Part shown: positions 16,343-25,144 of the stretch, piece by piece | Layout of the letters: each line of letters begins with the position of its first letter | Position numbering within the stretch: the first letter of the stretch is position 1 | NCBI RefSeq assembly: GCF_008704715.1 | Contig: NZ_CP023689.1 | Span: 8,556,001-8,620,000 of the forward strand | DNA length: 64,000 nucleotides | Origin: Streptomyces chartreusis | GTDB lineage: Bacteria > Actinomycetota > Actinomycetes > Streptomycetales > Streptomycetaceae | Reading direction: 5' to 3' | Translations under genes and position numbers: made by a program | The notes under the pieces: model-generated | What the model was told of the DNA's origin: nothing | The model's input: the letters and a program-made list of their open reading frames with translations, nothing else | The model's database searches: none

Positions 16343-17347
16343 TCAGCTCCGGCCGGCCACCGTCCGCAGGTACGTGCCGAGCCGGGCGATCGCCGACGGA
16401 TTGCGGGGGCTCTCGACCAGGTCGACGTAGTCCAGGACGAAGATCCGCTTGTGCCTGACGGCGGAGACGTTGCGCAGCGGCCCGTAGGAGAGCAGGAACT
16501 TCCTCTTCTGCTCGGCGCTCACATCGCCGTAGTCGCAGATCACGATGACGTCCGGGTCCCGCTCCACGACGGTCTCCCAGCCCACCGTGGTCCACGAGTC
16601 CGCGACGTCGCGCATGACGTTCGTTCCGCCGGCCTCGCTGATGATCTGCTCCGGGGCGGCGAAGCGGCCCGAGGTGAAGGGCTGGTCCTGTCCGCTGTCG
16701 TACAGGAACACCTTCGGCCGCCCGGCACCCGTCGGCGCCTTCGCCCGCACCTGGGCGACCTGCTCCTTGAAGTCGGCGATCAGCCCGGCGGCCCGCTTCT
16801 CGACGCCGAACAGCTTGCCGAGGTTGGTGAGGTCGGCGGACAGGGCGTCCAGCGGCGCCATGATGCCGCGGGAGCTCTCCGTGCGGCCGTTGCGGCAGGA
16901 CTCGGTCAGCACGTACGAGGGGATGCCGAGCTTCTTCAGCGCTTCGGGCGTGAAGCCGCCCTCCTCACGGAAGCCGTAGTTCCAGCCGGCGAAGACGAGG
17001 TCGGCGCGGGCGTCGAGGACGTTCTCCTTGGTGAGCTGGTCCTTCGACAGCCACTTCACCCTCTCGTAGCCGCCCTTCCACGGCACGCCCGTCAGATCGC
17101 CCTTGTCGTCGGGCATCGCGAACCCGGCCATGCGGTCCTCCAGACCGAGCGCGAACATCAGCTCGGTGATGCCGACGTCGTTGGTGACCACCCGCTCGGG
17201 CACCTTGTCGTACGTCACCTCCCGGCCGCAGTTGGTGAGGGTGACCGCGGACGACTTCGCGTCCGCCGGCTTCTCCACCGTGGCCCCGCAGCCGGTCGCG
17301 GTGACCGTCGCGGCGAGGCAGAGGGCGGTGGCTAGGAGCTTGCGCAT
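16343..17347 (-). CDS. ABC transporter substrate-binding lipoprotein, probable cobalamin (BtuF-like)
   Basis: 334 residues, ATG 17345-17347 with AAGGA upstream. Signal peptide with lipobox TATGCGATV; class III binding fold (VTLTNCGREVTYDKVPERVV, DVGITELMFALGLEDRMAGF, and a second lobe with IISEAGGTNVMRDV and WETVVERDPDVIVICDY). It is the last gene of a leftward permease-ATPase-binding protein operon that is preceded by a cobalamin riboswitch, which is the basis for assigning B12 or a cobinamide as substrate. Start overlaps the ATPase gene end by 16 bp. Confidence 0.88.
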   Translation of the reverse strand: MRKLLATALCLAATVTATGCGATVEKPADAKSSAVTLTNCGREVTYDKVPERVVTNDVGITELMFALGLEDRMAGFAMPDDKGDLTGVPWKGGYERVKWLSKDQLTKENVLDARADLVFAGWNYGFREEGGFTPEALKKLGIPSYVLTESCRNGRTESSRGIMAPLDALSADLTNLGKLFGVEKRAAGLIADFKEQVAQVRAKAPTGAGRPKVFLYDSGQDQPFTSGRFAAPEQIISEAGGTNVMRDVADSWTTVGWETVVERDPDVIVICDYGDVSAEQKRKFLLSYGPLRNVSAVRHKRIFVLDYVDLVESPRNPSAIARLGTYLRTVAGRS

Positions 17348-18114
17348 GTGGGTCCTTGGGGGAGGAGGTCGAACAGGAGCTGGACCGCGCCGGTCGCCGG
17401 ATGCCGTACCGGATGGGCACGGACCCCGAAGACATCGGCGAGCAGATCGGGTCGCAGGACGTCGTGCGGCGGTCCCGACGCGACGATCCGGCCGCCGGCG
17501 ACGACGTACAGGACGTCGCAGTGCGCGGCCGCCAGGTTCAGGTCGTGCAGCGCGGCGAGCACGGTCAGGCCGCTGGAGCGCACCAGGGACAGCACGTCCA
17601 ACTGGTGCGCGATGTCGAGGTGGTTGGTGGGCTCGTCCAGGACGAGCACCTTCGGCTGCTGGGCGAGCGCCCGCGCGATGAGCACGCGCTGCTTCTCGCC
17701 GCCGGACAGGGCGAGGAATCCGCGCGCGGCCAGGTGGCCGACGCCGGTGCGCTCCATGGCGCCGGCGCAGATCTCCCTGTCGGAGGCCGCGGTGCGGCCC
17801 GGGTGCGGCAGCCGCCCCATGGCGACGACCTCGGCGACGGTGAAGTCGAACTCGGCCGACGACTCCTGAGGCAGCGCGGCCAGAGCCCGAGCGGTGTCCC
17901 GGGGCGCCATGGCGTGCACGTCGTCGCCGTCGAGCCGCACCACGCCCGCGGCCGGCCGCAGCGCCCGGTACACACAGCGCAGCAGCGTCGATTTGCCGCT
18001 GCCGTTCGGGCCGACGAGACCGACGAACGCCCCGCTGTCCACGGCGAGTCGGATGTCGTCGACCAGCCGGGCCCCGGCCGCCTCGACCGTGACGCCCTCG
18101 ATGTCGAGCCGCAT
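17332..18114 (-). CDS. ABC transporter ATP-binding protein, probable cobalamin (BtuD-like)
   Basis: 260 residues. ATG 18112-18114 is chosen because GGAGG sits nine bases upstream; an in-frame GTG two codons earlier overlaps the permease stop but is too close to that box. Walker A GPNGSGKST, Q-loop LPQESSAEFD, signature LSGGEKQRVLIARALAQQ, Walker B VLVLDEPTNHLD and AALHDLNLAA are complete. Similar to FepC/BtuD ATPases and to the plus-strand paralogue at 9928-10719, but in a separate operon under riboswitch control. Confidence 0.92.
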   Translation of the reverse strand: MRLDIEGVTVEAAGARLVDDIRLAVDSGAFVGLVGPNGSGKSTLLRCVYRALRPAAGVVRLDGDDVHAMAPRDTARALAALPQESSAEFDFTVAEVVAMGRLPHPGRTAASDREICAGAMERTGVGHLAARGFLALSGGEKQRVLIARALAQQPKVLVLDEPTNHLDIAHQLDVLSLVRSSGLTVLAALHDLNLAAAHCDVLYVVAGGRIVASGPPHDVLRPDLLADVFGVRAHPVRHPATGAVQLLFDLLPQGPTCASS

Positions 18115-18116
18115 GG

Positions 18117-19175
18117 TCACCGGCCTCCGAACGCGTAGCCGCCGCGCCGCATCAGCAGCACGAACGCGGGCACCCCGACGACGGCCGTGATCACGCCGAC
18201 GGGCAGTTCGGCGGGCGCGAGGAGAAGGCGGGACAGCAGGTCCGCCCACACCAGCAGCACCGCCCCGGCGAGCGGCGCCACGGCCAGCACCCGCCGGTGA
18301 TCGGCGCCCACCAGCATCCGCACGACGTGCGGCACCATCAGCCCCACGAACCCGATGGCCCCGCTGACCGCGACCACGGTCCCGGTCACGGCGGCCGTGA
18401 CGAGGAACAACTCTCGGCGCAGCCGGGCAGGTTGGACGCCGAGCGTGGCGGACGTCTCGTCCCCCATGGCGAGGGCGTTGAGCGACTCGGCCCGCAGCCG
18501 CAGCCACGCCCACCCGGCCGCCACGGTCACCGCCGCGAGCGGCACCTGGACCCAGGTCGCGCCGCCCAGGCTCCCGAGCAGCCACATGATCGCCGACCGG
18601 GCCGCCTCACCCCGGGCCGCGCCGAACACCATGACGGTGGTGACGGCCTCGAAGCCGTACGCCAGCGCCGTCCCGGTCAGGATCAGCCGCAGCGGGGTGA
18701 GCCCGTGCGGGGACCGGGCCATGGCGTACACCAGCGCGGTCGCCGCGAGCGCCGACGCGAAGGCCGACAGGGACAGCGCCCAGACCCCCAGACCCGCGAA
18801 CACACCCAGCAGGATCACGGCGTTGGCGCCCACCGCGGCACCGGAGGAGATGCCCAGCACGAACGGATCGGCGAGCGCGTTGCGCACCATCGCCTGCACC
18901 GCGACACCGACGGCCGCGAGCCCGGCCCCGACGACCGCGCCGAGCACGACACGCGGCAGCCGGATCTCCCAGACGATGGTGTACGCGGCGGCATCCCCGG
19001 CATCCAGGGTCCCGCCGGTCAGCCCGGCCCCGAGCAGCCGGAAGACGTCCGTCCATCCGATTCCGGCGGCCCCCAGCCCCACGCCGCACACCAGCGACAC
19101 GAGCAGCAGCAGCGTCAGCCCGAGGACGAGCGGTACGACGGGAGGACGGGCCGTACCGGATCCCGAAGGGGACAT
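18117..19175 (-). CDS. FecCD-family ABC permease, probable cobalamin (BtuC-like)
   Basis: 352 residues from the ATG at 19173-19175 (weak Shine-Dalgarno); longer upstream extension would run into the riboswitch leader and is rejected. FecCD signatures: RLPRVVLGAVVGAGLAAVGV, QAMVRNALADPFVLGISSGA, ILTGTALAYGF, MGDETSATLGVQ coupling region and VSGAIGFVGLMVPHVVRMLV followed by GADHRRVLAVAPLAGAVLLV. First gene of the B12 import operon; its 5' leader of ~250 nt contains the riboswitch. Confidence 0.92.
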   Translation of the reverse strand: MSPSGSGTARPPVVPLVLGLTLLLLVSLVCGVGLGAAGIGWTDVFRLLGAGLTGGTLDAGDAAAYTIVWEIRLPRVVLGAVVGAGLAAVGVAVQAMVRNALADPFVLGISSGAAVGANAVILLGVFAGLGVWALSLSAFASALAATALVYAMARSPHGLTPLRLILTGTALAYGFEAVTTVMVFGAARGEAARSAIMWLLGSLGGATWVQVPLAAVTVAAGWAWLRLRAESLNALAMGDETSATLGVQPARLRRELFLVTAAVTGTVVAVSGAIGFVGLMVPHVVRMLVGADHRRVLAVAPLAGAVLLVWADLLSRLLLAPAELPVGVITAVVGVPAFVLLMRRGGYAFGGR

Positions 19176-19324
19176 CCGTGGCGGACTTCGGTGCACGGGC
19201 GGGCGGTCCTTCGCCTGGGGCCGCCTGTGAACATCGAGCAGGAGCCGGCCCGGACGACCGTGCCGGTCGCGCGGGGTCCCCTCTCGCAGTCCGCGGCGAG
19301 CAGTCAACGGGTCGCACCAACCAC

Positions 19325-19432
19325 GGGCGATCGGGCTCGCACGACGACCACGGGGGTCCACGCACACACCGTTGCGGGTCAGCGCCGGATTCTCACCGGA
19401 CTTCCCCCGCGGAAGGCCCCGGGAGCGTAACA
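19325..19432 (-). ncRNA. Cobalamin riboswitch (B12 element), core region
   Basis: Read on the minus strand, 19407-19371 gives the conserved core GGGAAGTCCGGTGAGAATCC followed by GGCGCTGACCCGCAACGGT, which is the invariant heart of cobalamin riboswitches. A degenerate B12 box (GCGAGCCCGATCGCCCGTGG) lies at 19340-19321. It sits ~150-250 nt upstream of the permease start, the correct place to control the import operon. Downstream sequence at about 19300-19270 has complementary GC-rich stretches that may form the expression platform. Exact outer boundaries are approximate. Confidence 0.87.
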
Positions 19433-19522
19433 GACAGGGGCGCGGGGCCGGTGGGGCAGGGGCGGGCGCCGGGCGTTGTCAGTGCGCCGTGTTATCCAGG
19501 TGAGGATCCGGGAGGTGACCAG

Positions 19523-20248
19523 ATGCTGATCGACACGAACGCCCCGCTGGCCCAGGCCGTCACGGAGGCCATCCGGACCGGGAACGCGGCGGCGCTTTCG
19601 GACCTGCTGACCGCGCACCCGGGCCTGGCCACGGCCCGAGTGGGCAACATGCGCACGACACGGACCCTGCTGCACATCGCCACCGACTGGCCCGGTCACC
19701 TGCCCGACGGGCCCCGGACCGTCGGCGCGCTCGTCGCCGCCGGCGCGGACGTGAACGCCCGCTTCACCGGCGCGCACCGCGAGACCCCGCTGCACTGGGC
19801 CGCCAGCTGCGACGACGTGCCCGTCCTGGACGCCCTGCTCGACCTCGGCGCGGACATCGAGGCCGACGGCGGCGTCATCGGCGACGGCACACCGCTCGCC
19901 GACGCGGTCGCCTTCGGACAGTGGAACTGCGCGCGACGCCTGCTGGAGCGCGGCGCCCGCACCACCCTGTGGCAGGCCGCGGCCCTCGGCGAAGCCGACC
20001 GCGTCGCCGCCCGCTTCATCTCCGACACCGACCGCCCCGGCGCCGAGGACGTCACCGCCGCGCTGTGGTGCGCCTGCCACGGCGGGCAGCAGGGCATCGC
20101 CGACTACCTGCTGCGACGGGGCGGTGACGTCAACTGGATCGGCTACGACCGGCTGACCGCACTGGACGCCGCCCACCGCGAGGGCCACCACACGCTTGTG
20201 ACCTGGCTGCGCGAACAGGGGGCGAAGTCCGCCCAGGAGTTGGTCTGA
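19523..20248 (+). CDS. Ankyrin-repeat protein
   Basis: 241 residues, ATG 19523 with GGAGG seven bases upstream. At least four ankyrin repeats can be read: TLLHIATDWPGH with VGALVAAGADVNARF; ETPLHWAASCDDVPVLDALL with DLGADIEADG; TPLADAVAFGQWNCARRLLE with RGART; and LTALDAAHREGHHTLVTWLR. No signal peptide. A cytoplasmic protein-protein interaction module; partner not evident. It is divergent from the B12 riboswitch, with the intervening 90 bp (19433-19522) serving both promoters. Confidence 0.85.
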   Translation: MLIDTNAPLAQAVTEAIRTGNAAALSDLLTAHPGLATARVGNMRTTRTLLHIATDWPGHLPDGPRTVGALVAAGADVNARFTGAHRETPLHWAASCDDVPVLDALLDLGADIEADGGVIGDGTPLADAVAFGQWNCARRLLERGARTTLWQAAALGEADRVAARFISDTDRPGAEDVTAALWCACHGGQQGIADYLLRRGGDVNWIGYDRLTALDAAHREGHHTLVTWLREQGAKSAQELV

Positions 20249-20334
20249 CGCCGGGTTCGGGCCGCGCCTCCGACGTGCGGGCGCCCACCGAGGGGTGAAG
20301 ACTGGGACACGGCGGGGCGGTTCCGCCCTGCCGC

Positions 20335-20374
20335 GTATCGACACATCGGTACATCAGAACATCGATACATCGAC
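20335..20374. repeat. Five 8-bp tandem units upstream of the FAD oxidase gene
   Basis: The units are GTATCGAC, ACATCGGT, ACATCAGA, ACATCGAT and ACATCGAC, exactly 8 bp apart. They lie 105 bp before the oxidase ATG in an otherwise non-coding 230-bp gap. This region is much richer in A/T than its surroundings, so it stands out; it may be an iterated operator. Confidence 0.6.
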
Positions 20375-20478
20375 ACGAGGTGCGAACGGATCCGCGCACC
20401 ACGCCCCCGCAGCCCGCCCGGACGTCAGGCGCCGTCATCCGTCCGCGGCTCAGCGTCCTGACACAGGGGAGCCCGGCC

Positions 20479-21876
20479 ATGGGCGGCATCAACGGAACAG
20501 CACTGGAAGGTCTGCGCGAGGGGCTGCGGGGACCCGTGATCACGGCGCACGACCCGGGCTACGACGAGGCACGCGCGCTCTACAACGCCATGATCGACCG
20601 GCGTCCCGCGGCCATCGCGCAGTGCGTGGACGTCGCGGACGTACGGACCGTGATCGCCGCCGCCAGGGACACCGGCGTCGAGCTCGCGGTGCGCGGCGGC
20701 GGCCACAGCGGACCCGGTCTGTGCATGGTCGACGACGCGCTCGTCCTCGACCTGTCCACCATGCGCGGGGTACGCGTGGACCCGGCCAACGGCACCGCGC
20801 AGGTCGCCGGCGGCGCCCAGCTGGGCGACCTCGACCACGCGACCCACACCTTCGGCCTGGCCGTGCCGACCGGAATCATCTCGATGACGGGCGTCGCCGG
20901 CCTCACCCTCGGCGGCGGCCACGGCCACCTGACCCGCAGGTACGGCCTCACCATCGACAGCCTGGCGGCCGCCGACGTGGTCCTCGCCGACGGAACCTTC
21001 GTCACCGCGACCGAGGACGAGCACCCCGACCTGCTCTGGGCGCTGCGGGGCGGCGGCGGGAACTTCGGCGTCGTCACCTCGTTCACCTTCCGGCTGCACC
21101 CGGTCGACACTGTCGGCGTCGCGGCCACGGTGTGGCCGGTCGACCGCACACCCGAAGTGCTGCGCTGGTACCGGGAGTTCCTGCCCGCCGCACCGCAGGA
21201 CCTCAACGGCTTCTTCACCCTGTTCACCATCCCACCGGGACCGCCGTTCCCCGAGTCGATCCACGGGCAGAAGATGTGCGGTGTCATCTGGTGCTACACC
21301 GGCGACCTGACGGACGACAGCATGGAACGGGCGATCGCCCCGGTGACCGAACCGGCGCCGCCCGCCTTCCACTTCGCCACGCCCATGCCCTACCCCGCCC
21401 TCCAGGGCATGTTCGACGAACTGATCCCGAAGGGCTACCAGTGGTACTGGCGCGGCGACTTCTTCGACGCGGTCTCCGACGCGGCGATCGACGTCCACCA
21501 CAAGTACGGCGAGAACCTCCCCAGCGACCTGTCGCTGATGCACCTGTATCCCGTGGACGGCGCGGCCCACCAGCTCGGCACCGAAGACACGGCCTGGGCC
21601 TACCGGGACGCCGTCTGGTCCGCGGTGATCGCGGGCGTCGACCCGGATCCCGCCAACGCCGAGGCGATCAAGCAGTGGAGCGTCGACTACTGGACCGATC
21701 TGCACCCGTACTCGATGGGCGGCTCCTACATCAACTTCATCGGCGAGGGTGAGAGCACGGACCGCGTCCGCGCGACCTACCGCGGCCACTACGACCGGCT
21801 GGCCGCGATCAAGCACACCTACGACCCGGACAACTTCTTCCACGCCAACCAGAACATCCCGCCGGCCACCGGCTGA
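20479..21876 (+). CDS. FAD-linked oxidoreductase, berberine-bridge-enzyme type
   Basis: 465 residues from ATG 20479 (GGGGAG seven bases upstream). VAO/PCMH FAD-binding fold: VRGGGHSGPGLCMVDDALVL, where His76 is the probable 8-alpha FAD attachment residue; TGVAGLTLGGGHGHLTRRYG; and LLWALRGGGGNFGVVTSFTF. The second (cysteinyl) FAD anchor of bicovalent enzymes is not seen. The C-terminal BBE domain ends with YDPDNFFHANQNIPP. Bacterial members oxidise sugars or secondary metabolites. It is monocistronic by spacing, so substrate cannot be inferred from neighbours. Confidence 0.92.
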   Translation: MGGINGTALEGLREGLRGPVITAHDPGYDEARALYNAMIDRRPAAIAQCVDVADVRTVIAAARDTGVELAVRGGGHSGPGLCMVDDALVLDLSTMRGVRVDPANGTAQVAGGAQLGDLDHATHTFGLAVPTGIISMTGVAGLTLGGGHGHLTRRYGLTIDSLAAADVVLADGTFVTATEDEHPDLLWALRGGGGNFGVVTSFTFRLHPVDTVGVAATVWPVDRTPEVLRWYREFLPAAPQDLNGFFTLFTIPPGPPFPESIHGQKMCGVIWCYTGDLTDDSMERAIAPVTEPAPPAFHFATPMPYPALQGMFDELIPKGYQWYWRGDFFDAVSDAAIDVHHKYGENLPSDLSLMHLYPVDGAAHQLGTEDTAWAYRDAVWSAVIAGVDPDPANAEAIKQWSVDYWTDLHPYSMGGSYINFIGEGESTDRVRATYRGHYDRLAAIKHTYDPDNFFHANQNIPPATG

Positions 21877-21989
21877 CGTCCCCCGCCCCTTCGTTCACCC
21901 GGCAACACCGCCTGGGGTAGGGTCCCCACGGTGTTCGGCTACTCACTGGTAGGGCGCCGGTGCGGGGAGTGTCGGAGGGCGGCAGGGCG

Positions 21990-23405
21990 ATGGAATCGCA
22001 GTTGGGCGAGGGCGCATCCGTGGGCGTCGAGGGCACGCGCCTGGAGGAGTTGGCCCCCGAACCCCTGCTGACCCGCGACTACGAGACACGCCCCTCGCTC
22101 GTCTACGAGCGGCTCAGGCAGCAGCACGGCCCCGTCGCACCGGTCGACCTGCTGGGCGTGCCCGCCTGGCTGGTCCTCGGCTACCGTGAGGCCCTGAAGG
22201 TCCTCCAGGACGACGGGGGCTGGCCCAAGGGCCTGCAGCACTGGCGGGCCCGCACCGACGGCGAAGTGCCCGCCGACTGGCCGCTCGGACCGTCCCTGGA
22301 GGTCAACCACGTACTGATCCAGGGCGGCCCCGGATACGGCTCGCTGCGCACGGCGTGGGACGCGGCGCTCAAGCCGTTCCAGGACCCGGGCCGCCCGCAG
22401 GCCAAGCGGCTCAAGGCCGCCGTCACCGCCTACGCCGACGAGCTGATCACCCTCGTCGGACAGGGCGGCGGCACCGGCGTCGCGGACCTGTCCGCGCAGT
22501 TCTCCCGGCCGCTGCCCCTGATGGTGGCCAGCCATCTGCTGGGCTTCCCCGGGTCGCAGGGCGACGACGCCCTGATGGACATGTGGCGGGTCCTGGACGC
22601 GGGGCCGGACGCCGAGCCCGCCCTGGAACGGCTGCTGGCCACCCTCGCCGAACTGGCCGCCGTGAAGCTGGAGAAGCCGGGCGACGACTTCCCCTCCCAC
22701 CTGCTGGCCGCGCACCCCGGGCTCTCGCTCGACGAGCTGGCCCGTGAGCTGTTCATGCTGCTCGGCATGGTCTCCGACCACGTCGGCATCCTCATGTCCA
22801 ACACCGTCGTCGACGTCATCTCGGGTGACGGCGGCGGCGTCCGGGCGAGCCTGTCGGCCGGGATGATCCGGGAGACCATGAACCGGGTCGTCATGCGCAA
22901 GCCACCGCTGGTGAACTTCGTCCCGCGCTTCGCCGCCGAGGACACCCCGCTCGGCAACTACACGATCCGCGCGGGCGATCCGGTGTGGGTGTCCGCCGCC
23001 GCCGCGCACGCCGACCCTCTGTTCGCCGACCATGTCGCGTCCGGCAGCACGATCAGCACCCGGGCGCATCTGTCCTGGGGCGCGGGCCCCCGTCAGTGCC
23101 CGGCCCGGGAGCTCGCCTCGACGGTCGCCGCCGTCGGCGTGGGCCGGCTCTTCGAGCGGTTCTCCGATCTGGAGCTCGCGCTCCCCGCCGATCAACTGCC
23201 GTGGCGCTCCTCGCCGTTCATGCGCGGCCTGCGCTCGCTGCCCGTACGGTACGAACTCGTCCCGGGGACCGCGCCCGGACGGGCCCCGGCCCTGCCGCCG
23301 GCACCGGAGCCGGAGGCTGCCGAGCCGGTGCTGCCCGACAGGTCCGCCCGGCAGCGCTCGTCGCTGTGGCGCTACCTCACGGGGCTGATCCGCTCAGGCC
23401 GCTGA
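21990..23405 (+). CDS. Cytochrome P450, conservon-associated CYP157-like, lacking ExxR
   Basis: 471 residues from ATG 21990 (GGAGGG upstream; GTG at 21960 or 21969 possible). The haem loop reads LSWGAGPRQCPARELAS (Cys370), the WGAGPRQCP form characteristic of CYP157-type P450s from Streptomyces conservons. The K-helix position has ETMNRVVMRKPP: the conserved Arg of ExxR is absent at +3, as in CYP157. The I-helix (LLGMVSDHVGILMSN) also lacks the usual AGxxT. No cvnA-D genes flank it here, so it is an orphan. Its C-terminal tail is Pro/Ala-rich and then basic. Biochemical role of this group is poorly known. Confidence 0.88.
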   Translation: MESQLGEGASVGVEGTRLEELAPEPLLTRDYETRPSLVYERLRQQHGPVAPVDLLGVPAWLVLGYREALKVLQDDGGWPKGLQHWRARTDGEVPADWPLGPSLEVNHVLIQGGPGYGSLRTAWDAALKPFQDPGRPQAKRLKAAVTAYADELITLVGQGGGTGVADLSAQFSRPLPLMVASHLLGFPGSQGDDALMDMWRVLDAGPDAEPALERLLATLAELAAVKLEKPGDDFPSHLLAAHPGLSLDELARELFMLLGMVSDHVGILMSNTVVDVISGDGGGVRASLSAGMIRETMNRVVMRKPPLVNFVPRFAAEDTPLGNYTIRAGDPVWVSAAAAHADPLFADHVASGSTISTRAHLSWGAGPRQCPARELASTVAAVGVGRLFERFSDLELALPADQLPWRSSPFMRGLRSLPVRYELVPGTAPGRAPALPPAPEPEAAEPVLPDRSARQRSSLWRYLTGLIRSGR

Positions 23406-23526
23406 CCACCCCGGACCCGGCCGGGCGCACGGGCGGAACTGATCGACTGGAGGCCCGTCCGGCACCGGCGTACGGTCGAATGGTGGCGGGATCCGACCAC
23501 CGAACCCCCGTCCACGGCGCGATGCG

Positions 23527-25083
23527 ATGAGCAACCCGGAGCCGACCCCCGAAGCGCGGCCCACCCCGCAGGAGACGGAGCGGAGTGAGGGCCGCGGCAG
23601 CGGTATGGCGCTGCTGGTCATCGCCTCCTGTCAGCTGATGGTGGTGCTCGACATCACCATCGTGAACATCGCCCTGCCGGACATCCAGCGCTCCCTCGAC
23701 TTCTCGACGACCAGCCTGTCCTGGGTGGTGAACGCCTACACGCTCACCTTCGGCGGACTGCTGCTGCTCGGCGGCAGGATGGGCGACATCCTCGGCAGAC
23801 GACGGGTGTTCGTCTTCGGCGTCCTGCTGTTCGTCCTCGCCTCGCTGCTCGGCGGACTGTCCCAGAACTCCTGGCAACTCCTCGCCGCCCGCGCCCTCCA
23901 GGGAGTCGGCGGCGCCATCGCGTCCCCGACGTCCCTCGCCCTGATCAGCACGACGTTCCGCGAAGGACCGGAACGCAACCGGGCGTTCGGTGTGTTCGCC
24001 GCGGTCTCCGCGGGCGGCGGCGCGATCGGGCTGCTGATGGGCGGCATCCTGGTCGAGTGGCTGAACTGGCGCTGGGTGCTGTTCGTCAACGTGCCCATCG
24101 GGCTGCTCATCGTGCTCGCCACCCCGCGCTACATCCGGGAGTCCGAGCGCCACCCCGGGCACTTCGACATAGCGGGCGCGATGACCTCCACCATCGGCAT
24201 GGTGCTGCTGGTGTACGGGTTCATCCGGGCCGCACAGGACGGCTGGCGGGACCCGCTCACGCTGGGCTCGTTCGGGGCCGCCGTCGTCTTCCTGATCCTC
24301 TTCGTGCTGGTCGAGCAGCGCTCCAGACAGCCGATCACACCCCTGCACATGTTCGCCGACCGCAACCGTGCGGGCACGTACGGCATCATGCTGAGCCTGG
24401 CCGCCGCGATCTTCGGCATGTTCTTCTTCCTCACGCTCTTCGTGCAGGACGTGCTGAACTTCAGCCCGCTCCAGGCCGGCCTCGCCTTCCTGCCGGTGAG
24501 CGCCGTGATCGCGGTGGGCGCGGGGCTCGCCTCCCAACTCCTGCCGAAGTACGGGCCCAAGCCGTTCATGGTGACCGGCGCGATCCTGGCCGCCGCGGGG
24601 CTCGGCTGGCTGACCCTGACCGACGTCGACTCCACCTACCTCGGCAGCATCCTCGGCCCGATGCTCGTCTTCAGCCTCGGCATGGGCATGGAGTTCGTCT
24701 CCCTGACCCTGATGGCGCTGTCCAACGTGACGGTCGCGGAGACCGGTGCCGCGTCCGGGCTGCTCAACGCCACCCAGCAGGTGGGCGGTTCCCTCGGGCT
24801 GTCCATTTTGGTCACGACGTTCGGTACGGCCAGCAACAACGAGGCCGACAAACAGATCCCGGCCTTCCTCTCCCAGGCGACCCCGGTGGAACGGCTGCGC
24901 TTCGAACGCACCGGGCAGCTCCCGGCGCAGTACGCCGACGAGATCCTCACCTCGGGCGTCTCCGCCGCTTTCATAGCGGCCGCGATCTTCACGGCGGTCG
25001 CCGCGGTGATCGCCCTGTTCGTCATCCAGGTCCGGCCCTCCGACCTGGAGCGCCTCCAGGGTGGCGGGGTGCCGCCGGCCTGA
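23527..25083 (+). CDS. MFS drug exporter, DHA2 (EmrB/QacA) family
   Basis: 518 residues, 14-helix type. First helix with MVVLDITIVNIALPDIQRSL; motif A as LGGRMGDILGRRRVF; motif C region RALQGVGGAIASPTSLAL; RWVLFVNVPIG; and late GMEFVSLTLMALSNV then AASGLLNATQQVGGSLGLSI. The N-terminal 30 residues are hydrophilic; no good Shine-Dalgarno is visible for ATG 23527. Proton-driven multidrug efflux is the family role. No TetR or MarR regulator gene is adjacent. Confidence 0.9.
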   Translation: MSNPEPTPEARPTPQETERSEGRGSGMALLVIASCQLMVVLDITIVNIALPDIQRSLDFSTTSLSWVVNAYTLTFGGLLLLGGRMGDILGRRRVFVFGVLLFVLASLLGGLSQNSWQLLAARALQGVGGAIASPTSLALISTTFREGPERNRAFGVFAAVSAGGGAIGLLMGGILVEWLNWRWVLFVNVPIGLLIVLATPRYIRESERHPGHFDIAGAMTSTIGMVLLVYGFIRAAQDGWRDPLTLGSFGAAVVFLILFVLVEQRSRQPITPLHMFADRNRAGTYGIMLSLAAAIFGMFFFLTLFVQDVLNFSPLQAGLAFLPVSAVIAVGAGLASQLLPKYGPKPFMVTGAILAAAGLGWLTLTDVDSTYLGSILGPMLVFSLGMGMEFVSLTLMALSNVTVAETGAASGLLNATQQVGGSLGLSILVTTFGTASNNEADKQIPAFLSQATPVERLRFERTGQLPAQYADEILTSGVSAAFIAAAIFTAVAAVIALFVIQVRPSDLERLQGGGVPPA

Positions 25084-25144
25084 GGTTCGGACTGGACGTC
25101 TTTCGTTGGCACACCCGTCACCCGGCGCTCCTAATGTGCGCGCC

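Noticed and set aside
19176..19367. N-terminal extension of the BtuC-like permease
   Set aside because: It would translate the riboswitch leader; composition is not protein-like.
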